This document shows, piece after piece, positions 22,779 through 30,487 of a stretch of 33,499 nt of DNA. The translations under genes and the position numbers were made by a program. The notes below the pieces were generated by a model. It ran no database searches, was not told where the DNA came from, and saw only the letters and a list, made by a program, of their open reading frames with translations. This DNA comes from Nitrospiraceae bacterium (lineage in GTDB: Bacteria > Nitrospirota > Thermodesulfovibrionia > Thermodesulfovibrionales > UBA6898). The DNA lies in assembly GCA_020347665.1 (NCBI GenBank), contig CP070737.1:1514612-1548110 (forward strand), given 5' to 3'. The stretch's first letter is position 1. Every line of letters begins with the position of its first letter.

Positions 22779-24596
22779 ATGAATGGATGGGTTGGTCGTT
22801 GTCTTAGAGTAAACCTTACCGAGGGCAGGCATACGGTAGAAGAACTGAACCCTGCCCTCCTTGAAACATTCCTCGGAGGACGCGGTTTAGGGATCACGGT
22901 TTTTTCTCATGAAGTCTCCCCGGAGACCGAGCCCCTGTCACCTGAAAATAAACTCGTATTCTCTTCAGGCCCATTGGTTGGCACCGGTGCTGTCACCGGT
23001 GCATCCTGCAATGTCATAACCATGTCATCGCTAACAGGCACTATTGCATGTGCAAAGATGCGGGGACATTTCGGCGCAGAAATGAAATATGCAGGCTTTG
23101 ACATGATCATTGTTGAAGGAAAGGCAGAAACCCCGGTGATTCTTTCGATATCAAATGATACGGTTAGGATCATTCCTGCACTGGAGTACTGGGGACGCCA
23201 GACATCTGAAACCGAGGATATGTTTAAAAAGAGCCTCGATAACCAGTGGGCGGCACGAGAAACATTTCTGGTTTCGATTGGACCGGCCGGTGAGCGCCAG
23301 CTTCCTATGGCAACAATAATCAATGATCGGTTTCTTGCTGTCGGCGGTGCCGGTATCGGTGCGGTTATGGGGTCAAAAAATCTCAAGGCCATTGCCGTAA
23401 AAGGCCAGCACTCGCTGGAAGTGGCTGACGGGGACCGGTTCGTCCAGGTGGTCAATACCCTGATCAATAAGCTGAACAGCGCTCCCCTGACATCTCAGTC
23501 CATGACGCAGTGGGGGACAGCGTTTCTCGTCGGGCTCTGCTATCAGAAGGGGATTCTGCCAAAAAACAATTTCCAGCAGTCATCTGTTTCACTTAAGAAT
23601 ATAAGTACGGATGCTCTCGAAAATGCCTTTGCCTTAAGAAGCCGGGGATGTTTTGCCTGCCCCATCGCATGCATTAAGAAAACAGATATGAAACATCATG
23701 CGTATGAAGGCAGGGGCATGGTGCCGACTTATCTCGCTATAGGCTCTCTCGGTGCAAACTGTGGCATCAGTAATCTTTCTGCTATCGGGATGGCAAATAT
23801 GCTCTGTGCTGATATGGGGCTTGACCCTGTTGCTGTTGGAGGAACCGTGGCAACGCTCATGGAGCTTGTGGAAAAAAAGATCGCTACAGCCGAGGAGCTG
23901 AAAATCGATCTCAGGTTTGGCAATGAAAACGCCGTACTGGATACACTACGCCTGATAGCAACAAAAAAGGGACATGCTCAGAGACTGGGGCCGGGAGCAA
24001 AAGCCATTGCCGAATCGTACGAACGACCTGATGTCTTTATGGGTGTGAAAGGTCTGCCGCTGGCACCGTTTGATCCCCGTGCGATTCAGGGGATGGGTCT
24101 TCACTTTGCAACCTGTAACTACGGACCTCATCACCTTTACGGGTATACGTTTATCGATGAACTCCTGAACGTTCATGAGGATAGTGACCCCTCCGGGATT
24201 GAAGGTAAACCTGCTCTGACAAAAAGGTACCAGGACATAACAGCTGTCATGGATTCTCTCGGTCTCTGCAACTGGCCTCTCATGGGGTTAAAGTTCAAGA
24301 ATTTTGTTCCCATGGTGAACAGCTGTCTTGGAACACATTATACGGCTGATGATCTGCTGTTAATTGGCGAGCGAATCTGGAACGCTGAACGCCTGTTCAA
24401 CATGAAAGCGGGGCTTAACGCATCCGATGATATTTTACCGAAACGGTTTACTGATGAACCGATTGCAGATGGTCCGGGAGAGGGCCAGGTAAGCCGTGTC
24501 AATGAAATGCTTCCGGAATACTACCGTGAGCGGGGATGGGATGAACATGGCAAGCCTCTGCCAGAGACAGTGAAAAACCTGGGACTGGAGGACTGA
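22779..24596 (+). CDS. Aldehyde ferredoxin oxidoreductase family protein (W/Mo bis-pterin)
   Basis: A 605-residue AOR-family enzyme of normal length; the family uses a tungsten (or Mo) bis-pterin and one [4Fe-4S] cluster. N-terminal block GWVGRCLRVNLTEG and FLGGRGLGI; then GPLVGTGAVTGASCN; cluster ligands C291, C294, C298 (CFACPIAC) and C497 (MDSLGLCNWP), the same spacing as in the P. furiosus enzyme, as I recall it. H451 (NYGPHHLYGY) falls at the catalytic His position. The glutamate region reads HAYEGRGMVPTY, different from the common GPEYET form, so the substrate may differ from simple aldehydes. A ferredoxin follows two bases after its stop. Physiological direction and substrate are unknown; BamB of class II benzoyl-CoA reductase is a family member. 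Confidence 0.92.
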   Translation: MNGWVGRCLRVNLTEGRHTVEELNPALLETFLGGRGLGITVFSHEVSPETEPLSPENKLVFSSGPLVGTGAVTGASCNVITMSSLTGTIACAKMRGHFGAEMKYAGFDMIIVEGKAETPVILSISNDTVRIIPALEYWGRQTSETEDMFKKSLDNQWAARETFLVSIGPAGERQLPMATIINDRFLAVGGAGIGAVMGSKNLKAIAVKGQHSLEVADGDRFVQVVNTLINKLNSAPLTSQSMTQWGTAFLVGLCYQKGILPKNNFQQSSVSLKNISTDALENAFALRSRGCFACPIACIKKTDMKHHAYEGRGMVPTYLAIGSLGANCGISNLSAIGMANMLCADMGLDPVAVGGTVATLMELVEKKIATAEELKIDLRFGNENAVLDTLRLIATKKGHAQRLGPGAKAIAESYERPDVFMGVKGLPLAPFDPRAIQGMGLHFATCNYGPHHLYGYTFIDELLNVHEDSDPSGIEGKPALTKRYQDITAVMDSLGLCNWPLMGLKFKNFVPMVNSCLGTHYTADDLLLIGERIWNAERLFNMKAGLNASDDILPKRFTDEPIADGPGEGQVSRVNEMLPEYYRERGWDEHGKPLPETVKNLGLED

Positions 24597-24598
24597 TA

Positions 24599-24973
24599 AT
24601 GCCGAGAATAAAAATTGATCATGTAAAATGCACAGGGTGCAGGCATTGCGAGACAGCCTGCTCTTTGAACCATGTCGCAAATACGGCAAATCCGCGCCGT
24701 TCCAGAATACGGGTAATGAGGGACGGCAACCGCTATTACCCGGTAATTTCAGGTCCTTTTGTTGATGCAGCCTGTACCTCGAAACAACTGATCGAAATAG
24801 AAGGACAGCACTATGATATGTGCGCTTTCTGCAGGGCTTCATGCCCTGAGAAACCATATTTCATAGAGGCAGAGACCGGAATTCCTCTGAAGTGTGATTT
24901 CTGCGGTATCCCGCCGAGTCCTTCATGTGTGAGGTGGTGCAACACCGGGGCCCTGGAACTGGTGGAAGACTGA
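24599..24973 (+). CDS. Three-cluster ferredoxin, probable AOR electron-transfer subunit
   Basis: A 124-residue polyferredoxin of the DmsB/HycB/AOR-small-subunit type. Cys groups: CTGCRHCETAC near residue 11, CAFCRASC near 76, and CDFCGIPPSPSCVRWC near 101, enough for about three [4Fe-4S] clusters. It starts two bases after the AOR stop, strong evidence for a stoichiometric partner. BamC and other AOR partner proteins have a comparable layout. No signal peptide. The 168 bp that follow carry a possible promoter for the Hdr genes. Confidence 0.9.
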   Translation: MPRIKIDHVKCTGCRHCETACSLNHVANTANPRRSRIRVMRDGNRYYPVISGPFVDAACTSKQLIEIEGQHYDMCAFCRASCPEKPYFIEAETGIPLKCDFCGIPPSPSCVRWCNTGALELVED

Positions 24974-25091
24974 CATGATGAAACAAATGACAAATGACTA
25001 AGTTCGAATGCCACATTCAGTACTGAAGAATAAAAACTAAGAAAATCTTGAAACGCTTTTCGTACTGATGTTATTGAGTGTAGTTTTATAT

Positions 25092-25120
25092 TTGTAATTT
25101 GGTTTTTGACATTTTATATT
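25092..25120 (+). promoter_or_regulatory. Possible promoter upstream of hdrA
   Basis: TTGTAA (25092-25097), 17-base spacer, TATATT (25115-25120), about 20 bases before the hdrA ATG. A TTGACA at 25106 has no good -10 partner. The gap of 168 bp here is larger than others upstream in the cluster, which fits a secondary promoter. Confidence 0.35.
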
Positions 25121-25141
25121 GAATAAAAATCTTTTGACGTT

Positions 25142-28100
25142 ATGACGGCTCATAATAACTCAAAAAACTATATCGGCGCTGTTATGGTTGTCGGAGGCGG
25201 GATTGCCGGAATACAGGCATCCATGGATCTGGCCGATCACGGCTTCTCAGTGTATCTCATTGAGAAGGATTCAGCTATTGGTGGGCTCATGGCTTCACTT
25301 GACAAGACATTTCCGACCAATGACTGCTCTATATGAATACTTGCTCCCAAGCTTGTTGAGGCCGGTCGGTCTCCGAACATAGAAATCATAACAAACGCTG
25401 AACTGAAAGAAGTGACCGGCTCTGCGGGGAACTTCAGAGTAACCGTGGAAAAGCGTCCCCGGTATGTGGATGAAACAAAATGTACCGGTTGTGGGTTCTG
25501 TTCTCCTTATTGTCCTGTGACGATACCGGATCCGTACAATCAGCACCTTTCTCAAAAAAAGGCAATAGATATCCTGTATACCCAGGCCATCCCATCAACA
25601 TACTGTATTGATCCGGATTATTGCCTTTTTCTGAACAGGAAAGAATGTAAACAGTGTTCAAAGGCGTGTCAGAGCGGGGCAATCGACTTCGGCCAGAAAC
25701 CGGAGATTGCAACGTTTCAGGTTGGTGCGGTTATTCTGACTGCTGGCTTCAAAGACATAAACCCCGCGCACCTTGATATGTACTGTTATAAGGAATCACC
25801 AAATGTGGTAACCGGTGTTGAGTTCGAGCGCATCTCGAGCGCTTCAGGTCCTTACCTTGGAAATATCTCAAGACCATCTGATCTCAAGAAGCCGGAAAAG
25901 ATAGCTTTCATTCAGTGCGCTGGTTCCCGTTCATCAGTTTCAGGCAATAATTATTGTTCATCTGTATGCTGCAAGTACGCGGTAAAAGACGCTATTGTAG
26001 CCCTGGAGCATGAACCTGACATCGATATCACGATATTTTTCATGGATATGCGTATGTACGGAAAGGGTCTCGACCAGTTCAGTGAGCGCGCACGAGCGTC
26101 CGGTGTTACGTTTATCCGTTCCCGGGTATCCGAGATAAGACGCGATAAGAATACGGAAGATCTGACGATTACCTACGTAACAGAAGATGGAGCGCTCCGG
26201 AAGGAGACCTTTCATCTGGTAGTATTGCCGACCGGTCTCAGGCCGTCAGAGGGTAGTTTTGCCCTGTCCAGGGCAACCGGCATCAGTCTTAACGAATACG
26301 GGTTTTGTTCTACGGGTCTGTTTGATCCCCTTTTAGCTGATAAAGAAGGAATCTTTGTAGCAGGCGGCTTTCGTGAGCCCGTTGCCCTGCCTGACAGCGT
26401 CATACAGGCCAGCGGAGCAGCTGCATGTGCCTCAGAACTTCTCTCATCCGTACGCGGCACACGGATATCGGAAAAGGAGTTTCCGCAGGAAGGTGCTGAT
26501 GATGAGTCCCTGCGTATCGGGGTATTTGTATGTCATTGCGGAAAAAATATTGCGGGCGTCGTTGATGTAGAGAACGTAAGGAAGTATGCCGCGGATCTTC
26601 CCCAGGTTGCAATGAGCACGGAGAACCTTTACTCCTGCTCCGAGGACGCACAGACAATTATCAGCGAGACCATTAAGAAAGAGAATTTAAACAGGGTAGT
26701 CATTGCCGCGTGCACGCCGAGGACCCATGAGCCATTGTTTCAGGAAACCCTGAGAGAAGCAGGATTGAACAAATGCCTCGTGGAAATGGTAAACATACGG
26801 GATCAGTGTTCCTGGGTTCATTCCCACGAACGACAGGAGGCCACGACAAAGGCAAAAGATCTCATCAGTATGGCAGTTGCCAAGGCACGGCTCATAAAGC
26901 CCCTTGACGAACTGACAATCGATGTCATTCCGCGTGCCCTGGTTATCGGAGGCGGACTTTCTGGTATGACAGCGGCACTCTCGATAGCTGATCAGGGATT
27001 CACCTGTTACCTCGCCGAGAAAAATTCCGAACTTGGCGGAAATCTCAAAAACCTCTATTACACACTTAGAGGAAACGATCCCGGGCACTGTCTCAAACAG
27101 ATCATTAAACGTGTTTTGAGTCATGAAAAAATAACGGTATACACAAACGCTGAAATAGAAAGCATTGATGGATTCATTGGCAATTTCAGAACCGCCCTGA
27201 CCGTCGGAAACAGTGATAAGAAAGAGACTGTTGAATTGCGCCATGGTACGGTAATCCTCGCCACAGGAGCAAAAGTACACGAACCGGACGAGTATCTGTA
27301 TGGAAAAGATACGAGAGTGTTGCTCCAGCATGAACTCGAACGGAATATTGCTTCAGGAAGTTACGTGCCTGCTGATCGAGATTCAGTTGTCATGATTCAG
27401 TGCGTCGGATCCAGGAACAAAGAACATCCGTACTGCAGCAGTATTTGCTGCAGTACGGCGGTGAAGAATGCTCTCAAGATAAAAGAGCTAAACCCTTCGA
27501 CAGACGTCTATATTCTTTATAGAGACATGAACATGTATGGTTTTCGCGAAAAATATTTTACACGCGCAAGAAACGAAGGGGTTGTCTTTATACGATATAA
27601 CCGGGATAACAAGCCAGAGGTTACAGAAGGAGAGGGCAGTTTATGGGTCAGGGTCAAAGACCGCATTCTCGGAAATGATCTGAAGATACCTGCTCACCTG
27701 CTTGCGCTGAGCACGGCGATTGTACCGACACAGGACAACCGGTCTGAAAAGGCACTTGCTGTTCCCTGTTCTTCTGACGGGTTCTTCATGGAATCGCATG
27801 TCCAGTTAAAGCCAGTAGATTCATATATAGACGGCATTTTTATTTGCGGGATGGCGCATTTTCCGAAATCAATTGATGAATCAATAGCACAGGCCAAGGC
27901 AGCAGCATCAAAGGCAGCTATTCTGCTTTCAAAAGGTCACGTAAAGGCAGAACCTATTATTTCAGTATGCGATTCGTCAAAATGCATAGGGTGTACCCTC
28001 TGTATAGCGTTCTGCCCCTATGGAGCCATCCAAATGGTAAAAAAGGAGAAAGGAAAAAGGGCTGAAATTATTTCTGCAGCGTGCAAGGGCTGCGGGGTAT

Positions 28101-28210
28101 GCGCGACGTATTGCCCGACAAAAGCCATTTCCATGGGTCGGTTTACTGATGAACAGATCAATGCCCAAATCGAGGCCTTTGGAGCAGCTATAGGGAAGGA
28201 TAGCAATTAA
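25142..28210 (+). CDS. hdrA: HdrA-type flavin subunit, selenoprotein (Sec65 at UGA 25334-25336)
   Basis: One 1022-residue gene; the TGA at 25334-25336 is read as selenocysteine 65. Flanking residues read [20 protein letters not shown], where HdrA proteins have a conserved Cys (DCSxCILxPK). Domains: first FAD site [11 protein letters not shown] (about 16-27); [4Fe-4S] C114, C117, C120, C124; a second cysteine group 155-176; the CAGSR and YCSSVCC block; then a second HdrA unit from 459 ([15 protein letters not shown]), FAD site [12 protein letters not shown] (601-612), CVGSR/YCSSICC; two C-terminal [4Fe-4S] clusters from C948 and C981. HdrA carries the bifurcating flavin in heterodisulfide-reductase-type complexes. 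A SECIS-like hairpin lies 22 bases after the UGA. Partners MvhD, HdrC and NuoEFG-like subunits follow. The ribosome site is weak. Confidence 0.9.
25358..25373 (+). promoter_or_regulatory. Bacterial SECIS-like hairpin in hdrA
   Basis: GAGGCC (25358-25363) pairs with GGTCTC (25368-25373), six pairs with one G-U, around the loop GGTC (25364-25367). The loop starts 28 bases after the UGA, within the range usual for bacterial SECIS elements, and its GGUC resembles the E. coli fdhF loop, where G and U contact SelB. Confidence 0.65.
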
Positions 28211-28280
28211 TGTTTTTTAGTGTGCATTTCTTATACAGCTCTGCTTCTTACTTGTTACGATATTTTGGAGGAAATCGGAG

Positions 28281-29009
28281 ATGAGCTTTCATCCTAGAAT
28301 TCTCGGCTTTCTGTGCCACTGGTGCTGTTATGCTGCGGCAGACGCGGCAGGCGTGGCCCGGCTCCAGTATCCGCCGAACATTCGCGTAATCAGGATTATG
28401 TGTACCGGCAGGATCGAACCTGCTTTTATTTTGAACGGGTTTATGAACCGTGCCGACGGTATCTTTGTGGGTGGCTGACACCTGGGAGAATGCCATTACC
28501 GGTCCGGTAATTACGAAGCCATGAACAGATTCGAACTCATAAGAATGATCCTAGGACAGCTCGGGATCAATCCTGAACGTTTTGCAGTCAAGTGGGTCTC
28601 TGCTGCTGAGGGCATCAGATTCGTACAGGTCATTTCACAATTTACCGGTACCATTCGCGACATCGGGCAACTGGGACAAAAAGAAGGTATTGACCTTAAT
28701 GCGCTTCGATACAAGATAAAACCCGCTTTACGGGCTGTGAATGAAAGAACGCTTAGAATGGTTTTTGCAAAACAGGCAAAACAGATTAAGGATGGCAATA
28801 CTTACGGAGAGTTTCCTTCAAGAGAAAAACTTGAGGCCACGTTTGTCCGCGAAAAGACTTTGTATGAAATCCTGCTCTATCTGGAAGAAAAAACCCGTAC
28901 AGCCTCTGAACTTGCCGGGCTCCTGAAGATACCGGAAGAAGAGGTACTATCGTACGTGGACATGCTGAGAAAGAAAAACATATGGGATGGAGAATTATGC
29001 CAAACATAA
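28281..29009 (+). CDS. mvhD: MvhD/FlpD-type [2Fe-2S] subunit, selenoprotein (Sec66 at UGA 28476-28478)
   Basis: A 242-residue gene with TGA 28476-28478 read as selenocysteine 66. The context is [21 protein letters not shown]; MvhD proteins have GC(H)xGDCHY at this site, and Sec here is known in VhuD of methanococci. Other ligands: C12, C15, C16, C41, C71. MvhD passes electrons between hydrogenase, formate dehydrogenase or NADH modules and HdrA. After about residue 140 there is an extra 100 residues ending in a winged-helix-like segment ([29 protein letters not shown]). The ATG at 28281 has GGAGG upstream. Gene callers would start it at the internal ATG 28521, losing the whole cluster domain. 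Confidence 0.92.
28495..28511 (+). promoter_or_regulatory. Bacterial SECIS hairpin in mvhD
   Basis: ATTACC (28495-28500) pairs perfectly with GGTAAT (28506-28511) around GGTCC; a seventh pair G28501-C28505 is possible. It begins 17 bases after the UGA and the loop lies about 23 bases after it, matching the bacterial SECIS geometry. The loop shares GGUC with the hdrA hairpin although the surrounding sequences are unrelated. Confidence 0.75.
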
Positions 29010-29148
29010 AGCCAGACAAAAATACAGGAGCTCACAGGAGCTCAGGGGTTCGTGAGGTCAAGAAATTCGATGAGAGTATATAATTGTTTCTGCCTGATCA
29101 CTGTCATTCCGGAATTCCGGAAACCTTTCTTTGCTTTAAGAGACTAAG

Positions 29149-29616
29149 ATGAAACCGTTTTCACTCGATAAAGCTAATCCCGAATTTAAGAATGATGTAG
29201 CTGTCAAGATCGGGCTGGAGGAGATCAAACCGTGTTATACCTGCGGTTCCTGCTCGGGAATCTGCCCGGTGCGTGAGGTTATTGAGGATTTCGATCCTCG
29301 CCGCATGATCCATATGATCGTGCTCGGAATGAAAAAAGAGCTTCTTTCATCTGATCTTATCTGGTTCTGCTGTTTGTGCAATTCCTGTTATGCGGTCTGC
29401 CCTCAGGGGATCAGGTTCAGCAGGATTGCAAAGGAGTTACAGCACATGGCTGTTCATGAAGGATATGTCGATGAAACCTTTCTGAAAGGACTGGAAACCA
29501 TCAACAGCTCTCTGCAGGACTTATGCAGAAGGACATTGTTTCACAAAGTCAAACAGGGTTTCTGGGGAATGCATACCATGCCCTGCTGGAAGAAGAATAC
29601 TGAAAGTAAGGAATAA
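29149..29616 (+). CDS. hdrC: HdrC-type two-cluster Fe-S subunit
   Basis: A 155-residue HdrC-like protein. Two [4Fe-4S] motifs: C29, C32, C35, C39 (CYTCGSCSGICP) and C74, C77, C80, C84 (CCLCNSCYAVCP), separated by the family's typical DPRRMIHMIVLGMKKELL helix. It would relay electrons from HdrA to a terminal site, normally HdrB. No HdrB (with its CCG-type double non-cubane cluster domain) is present in the window, so the electron acceptor must be elsewhere, for instance the AOR and its ferredoxin. The ribosome site is weak. It is 139 bp from mvhD and 403 bp from the next gene. Confidence 0.9.
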   Translation: MKPFSLDKANPEFKNDVAVKIGLEEIKPCYTCGSCSGICPVREVIEDFDPRRMIHMIVLGMKKELLSSDLIWFCCLCNSCYAVCPQGIRFSRIAKELQHMAVHEGYVDETFLKGLETINSSLQDLCRRTLFHKVKQGFWGMHTMPCWKKNTESKE

Positions 29617-29619
29617 AGA

Positions 29620-29651
29620 CAGGCTGAGGCTAAGGTTAAGGTTAAGAAAAA
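29620..29651 (+). repeat. Dispersed 32-bp repeat, copy B
   Basis: Core AGGCTAAGGTTAAGG followed by TTAAGAAAAA. It matches the minus strand of 17520-17551 in 28 of 32 positions. Both copies are intergenic, directly behind a stop codon. Confidence 0.6.
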
Positions 29652-29744
29652 GATAAAGCGACAGGCATAGATAATAATAGCTTGAAATATCAGCTGTTTC
29701 TCCCATTGAAACTTTTAGGTGAGAACGGTCGCCCGCAGGGTTAA

Positions 29745-29788
29745 ACATTTTAGGCTGTCTGAGCCTGCAAGGCGAGTTCCTAAAATGT
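29745..29788. repeat. Perfect 10-bp inverted repeat
   Basis: ACATTTTAGG (29745-29754) and CCTAAAATGT (29779-29788), perfect over 10 bp with 24 bases between; the inner part can form a small CCT/AGG hairpin. It resembles the terminal arms of a small palindromic intergenic element. Confidence 0.6.
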
Positions 29789-29842
29789 ACCGAGGACGGC
29801 CGGACGATCCGTTAAGAAAGTTTCGCGGGTGCCCTTCTTTTG

Positions 29843-29874
29843 GTTCGTTTTCTTGGGCAAGCAAGAAAATGAAC
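29843..29874. repeat. 13-bp-stem hairpin, intergenic palindromic element
   Basis: GTTCGTTTTCTTG (29843-29855) pairs with CAAGAAAATGAAC (29862-29874), one G-T pair, around the six-base loop GGCAAG. No T-run follows, so it is not a standard terminator. The style (TTCTTTTGGTTCGTTTTCTTG...) recalls repeats scattered in many anaerobe genomes. Confidence 0.65.
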
Positions 29875-30019
29875 TCGGGTATGGGACAAAGGTCGAAGTT
29901 TAATCATTCGCCTCAGGCGGGTCCGTCGAGGCGGATAAGCAATAGGCACTAAAAACATGAAGTAAAAGGCAAAGACCAAAAAGTAAGCACAGAAAAAAGC
30001 TTGGGGTCAAAAAGAGAGA

Positions 30020-30487
30020 ATGGACAAAGCGGCAATTGACAGCATAATCGAAAAATATGAAAGCAAACACGAAAATATTATTGCTATTCTGCAGGATGTA
30101 CAGACTCTTGAAAACTATCTGCCCGAAGAGACACTCAGGTACATTGCCCGGAAAATGGAACTCTGTCTGACAAGAATTTTTGACATTACAACATTTTACA
30201 AGGCTTTCAGTCTGGTACCGAGGGGCCGGCATGTCATCAAGGTCTGCTGTGGCACTGCCTGTCACCTGGGCGGGTCAGTATCAAATATCGACCAGATAAA
30301 AAGAACTCTTCGTATAAAGGAGGGGGAGCCCACAGAAGATCGCATGTTTTCATTTGAGACCGTTAACTGCCTCGGTGCGTGTGCCCTTGCCCCTGTCGTT
30401 GCCGTTGATGATGAATACCATGAAGCAGTAGATGCAGGAAAGATAGAAAAAATTCTTTCGACGTATGAACAGGAAGAGGACAAGTGA
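30020..30487 (+). CDS. nuoE: NuoE-like [2Fe-2S] subunit
   Basis: A 155-residue thioredoxin-fold subunit. The [2Fe-2S] ligands are visible as C76-x4-C81 (VCCGTACHLGG) and C117-x3-C121 (NCLGACALAP), the standard NuoE/HydA-gamma pattern. The N-terminal helical domain (LEDYLPEETLRYIA-type block) is also typical. It works with the NuoF-like subunit as an NAD(H) input/output module; the same pair occurs in electron-bifurcating hydrogenases, formate dehydrogenases and BamGH. Its stop overlaps the NuoF-like GTG start by four bases (GTGA). Confidence 0.93.
   Translation: MDKAAIDSIIEKYESKHENIIAILQDVQTLENYLPEETLRYIARKMELCLTRIFDITTFYKAFSLVPRGRHVIKVCCGTACHLGGSVSNIDQIKRTLRIKEGEPTEDRMFSFETVNCLGACALAPVVAVDDEYHEAVDAGKIEKILSTYEQEEDK

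Larger units (their letters stand above)
29617..30019. other. 403-bp intergenic block rich in repeats and hairpins
   Basis: Splits the Hdr genes from the Nuo-like genes. It contains the dispersed 32-bp repeat copy B (29620-29651), a 10-bp perfect inverted repeat (29745-29788), a 13-bp-stem hairpin (29843-29874) and a G+C-rich CGCCTCAGGCG palindrome near 29910. No ORF with a credible ribosome site. It looks like inserted non-coding repeat material. Confidence 0.55.

Noticed and set aside
22779..24596. Calling the AOR-family gene bamB (benzoyl-CoA reductase)
   Set aside because: The gene order is suggestive, but there are no BamA, BamQ or BamR genes here and family-level motifs do not separate BamB from other AORs by eye.
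25334..25336. TGA as a nonsense mutation making hdrA a pseudogene
   Set aside because: The frame is intact on both sides, the codon sits precisely at a family Cys known to be Sec elsewhere, a SECIS-like hairpin follows, and the neighbouring mvhD shows the same pattern.
28521..29009. mvhD starting at the internal ATG 28521
   Set aside because: This would remove all Fe-S ligands; there is no ribosome site there, and the upstream frame with UGA restores the complete family signature.
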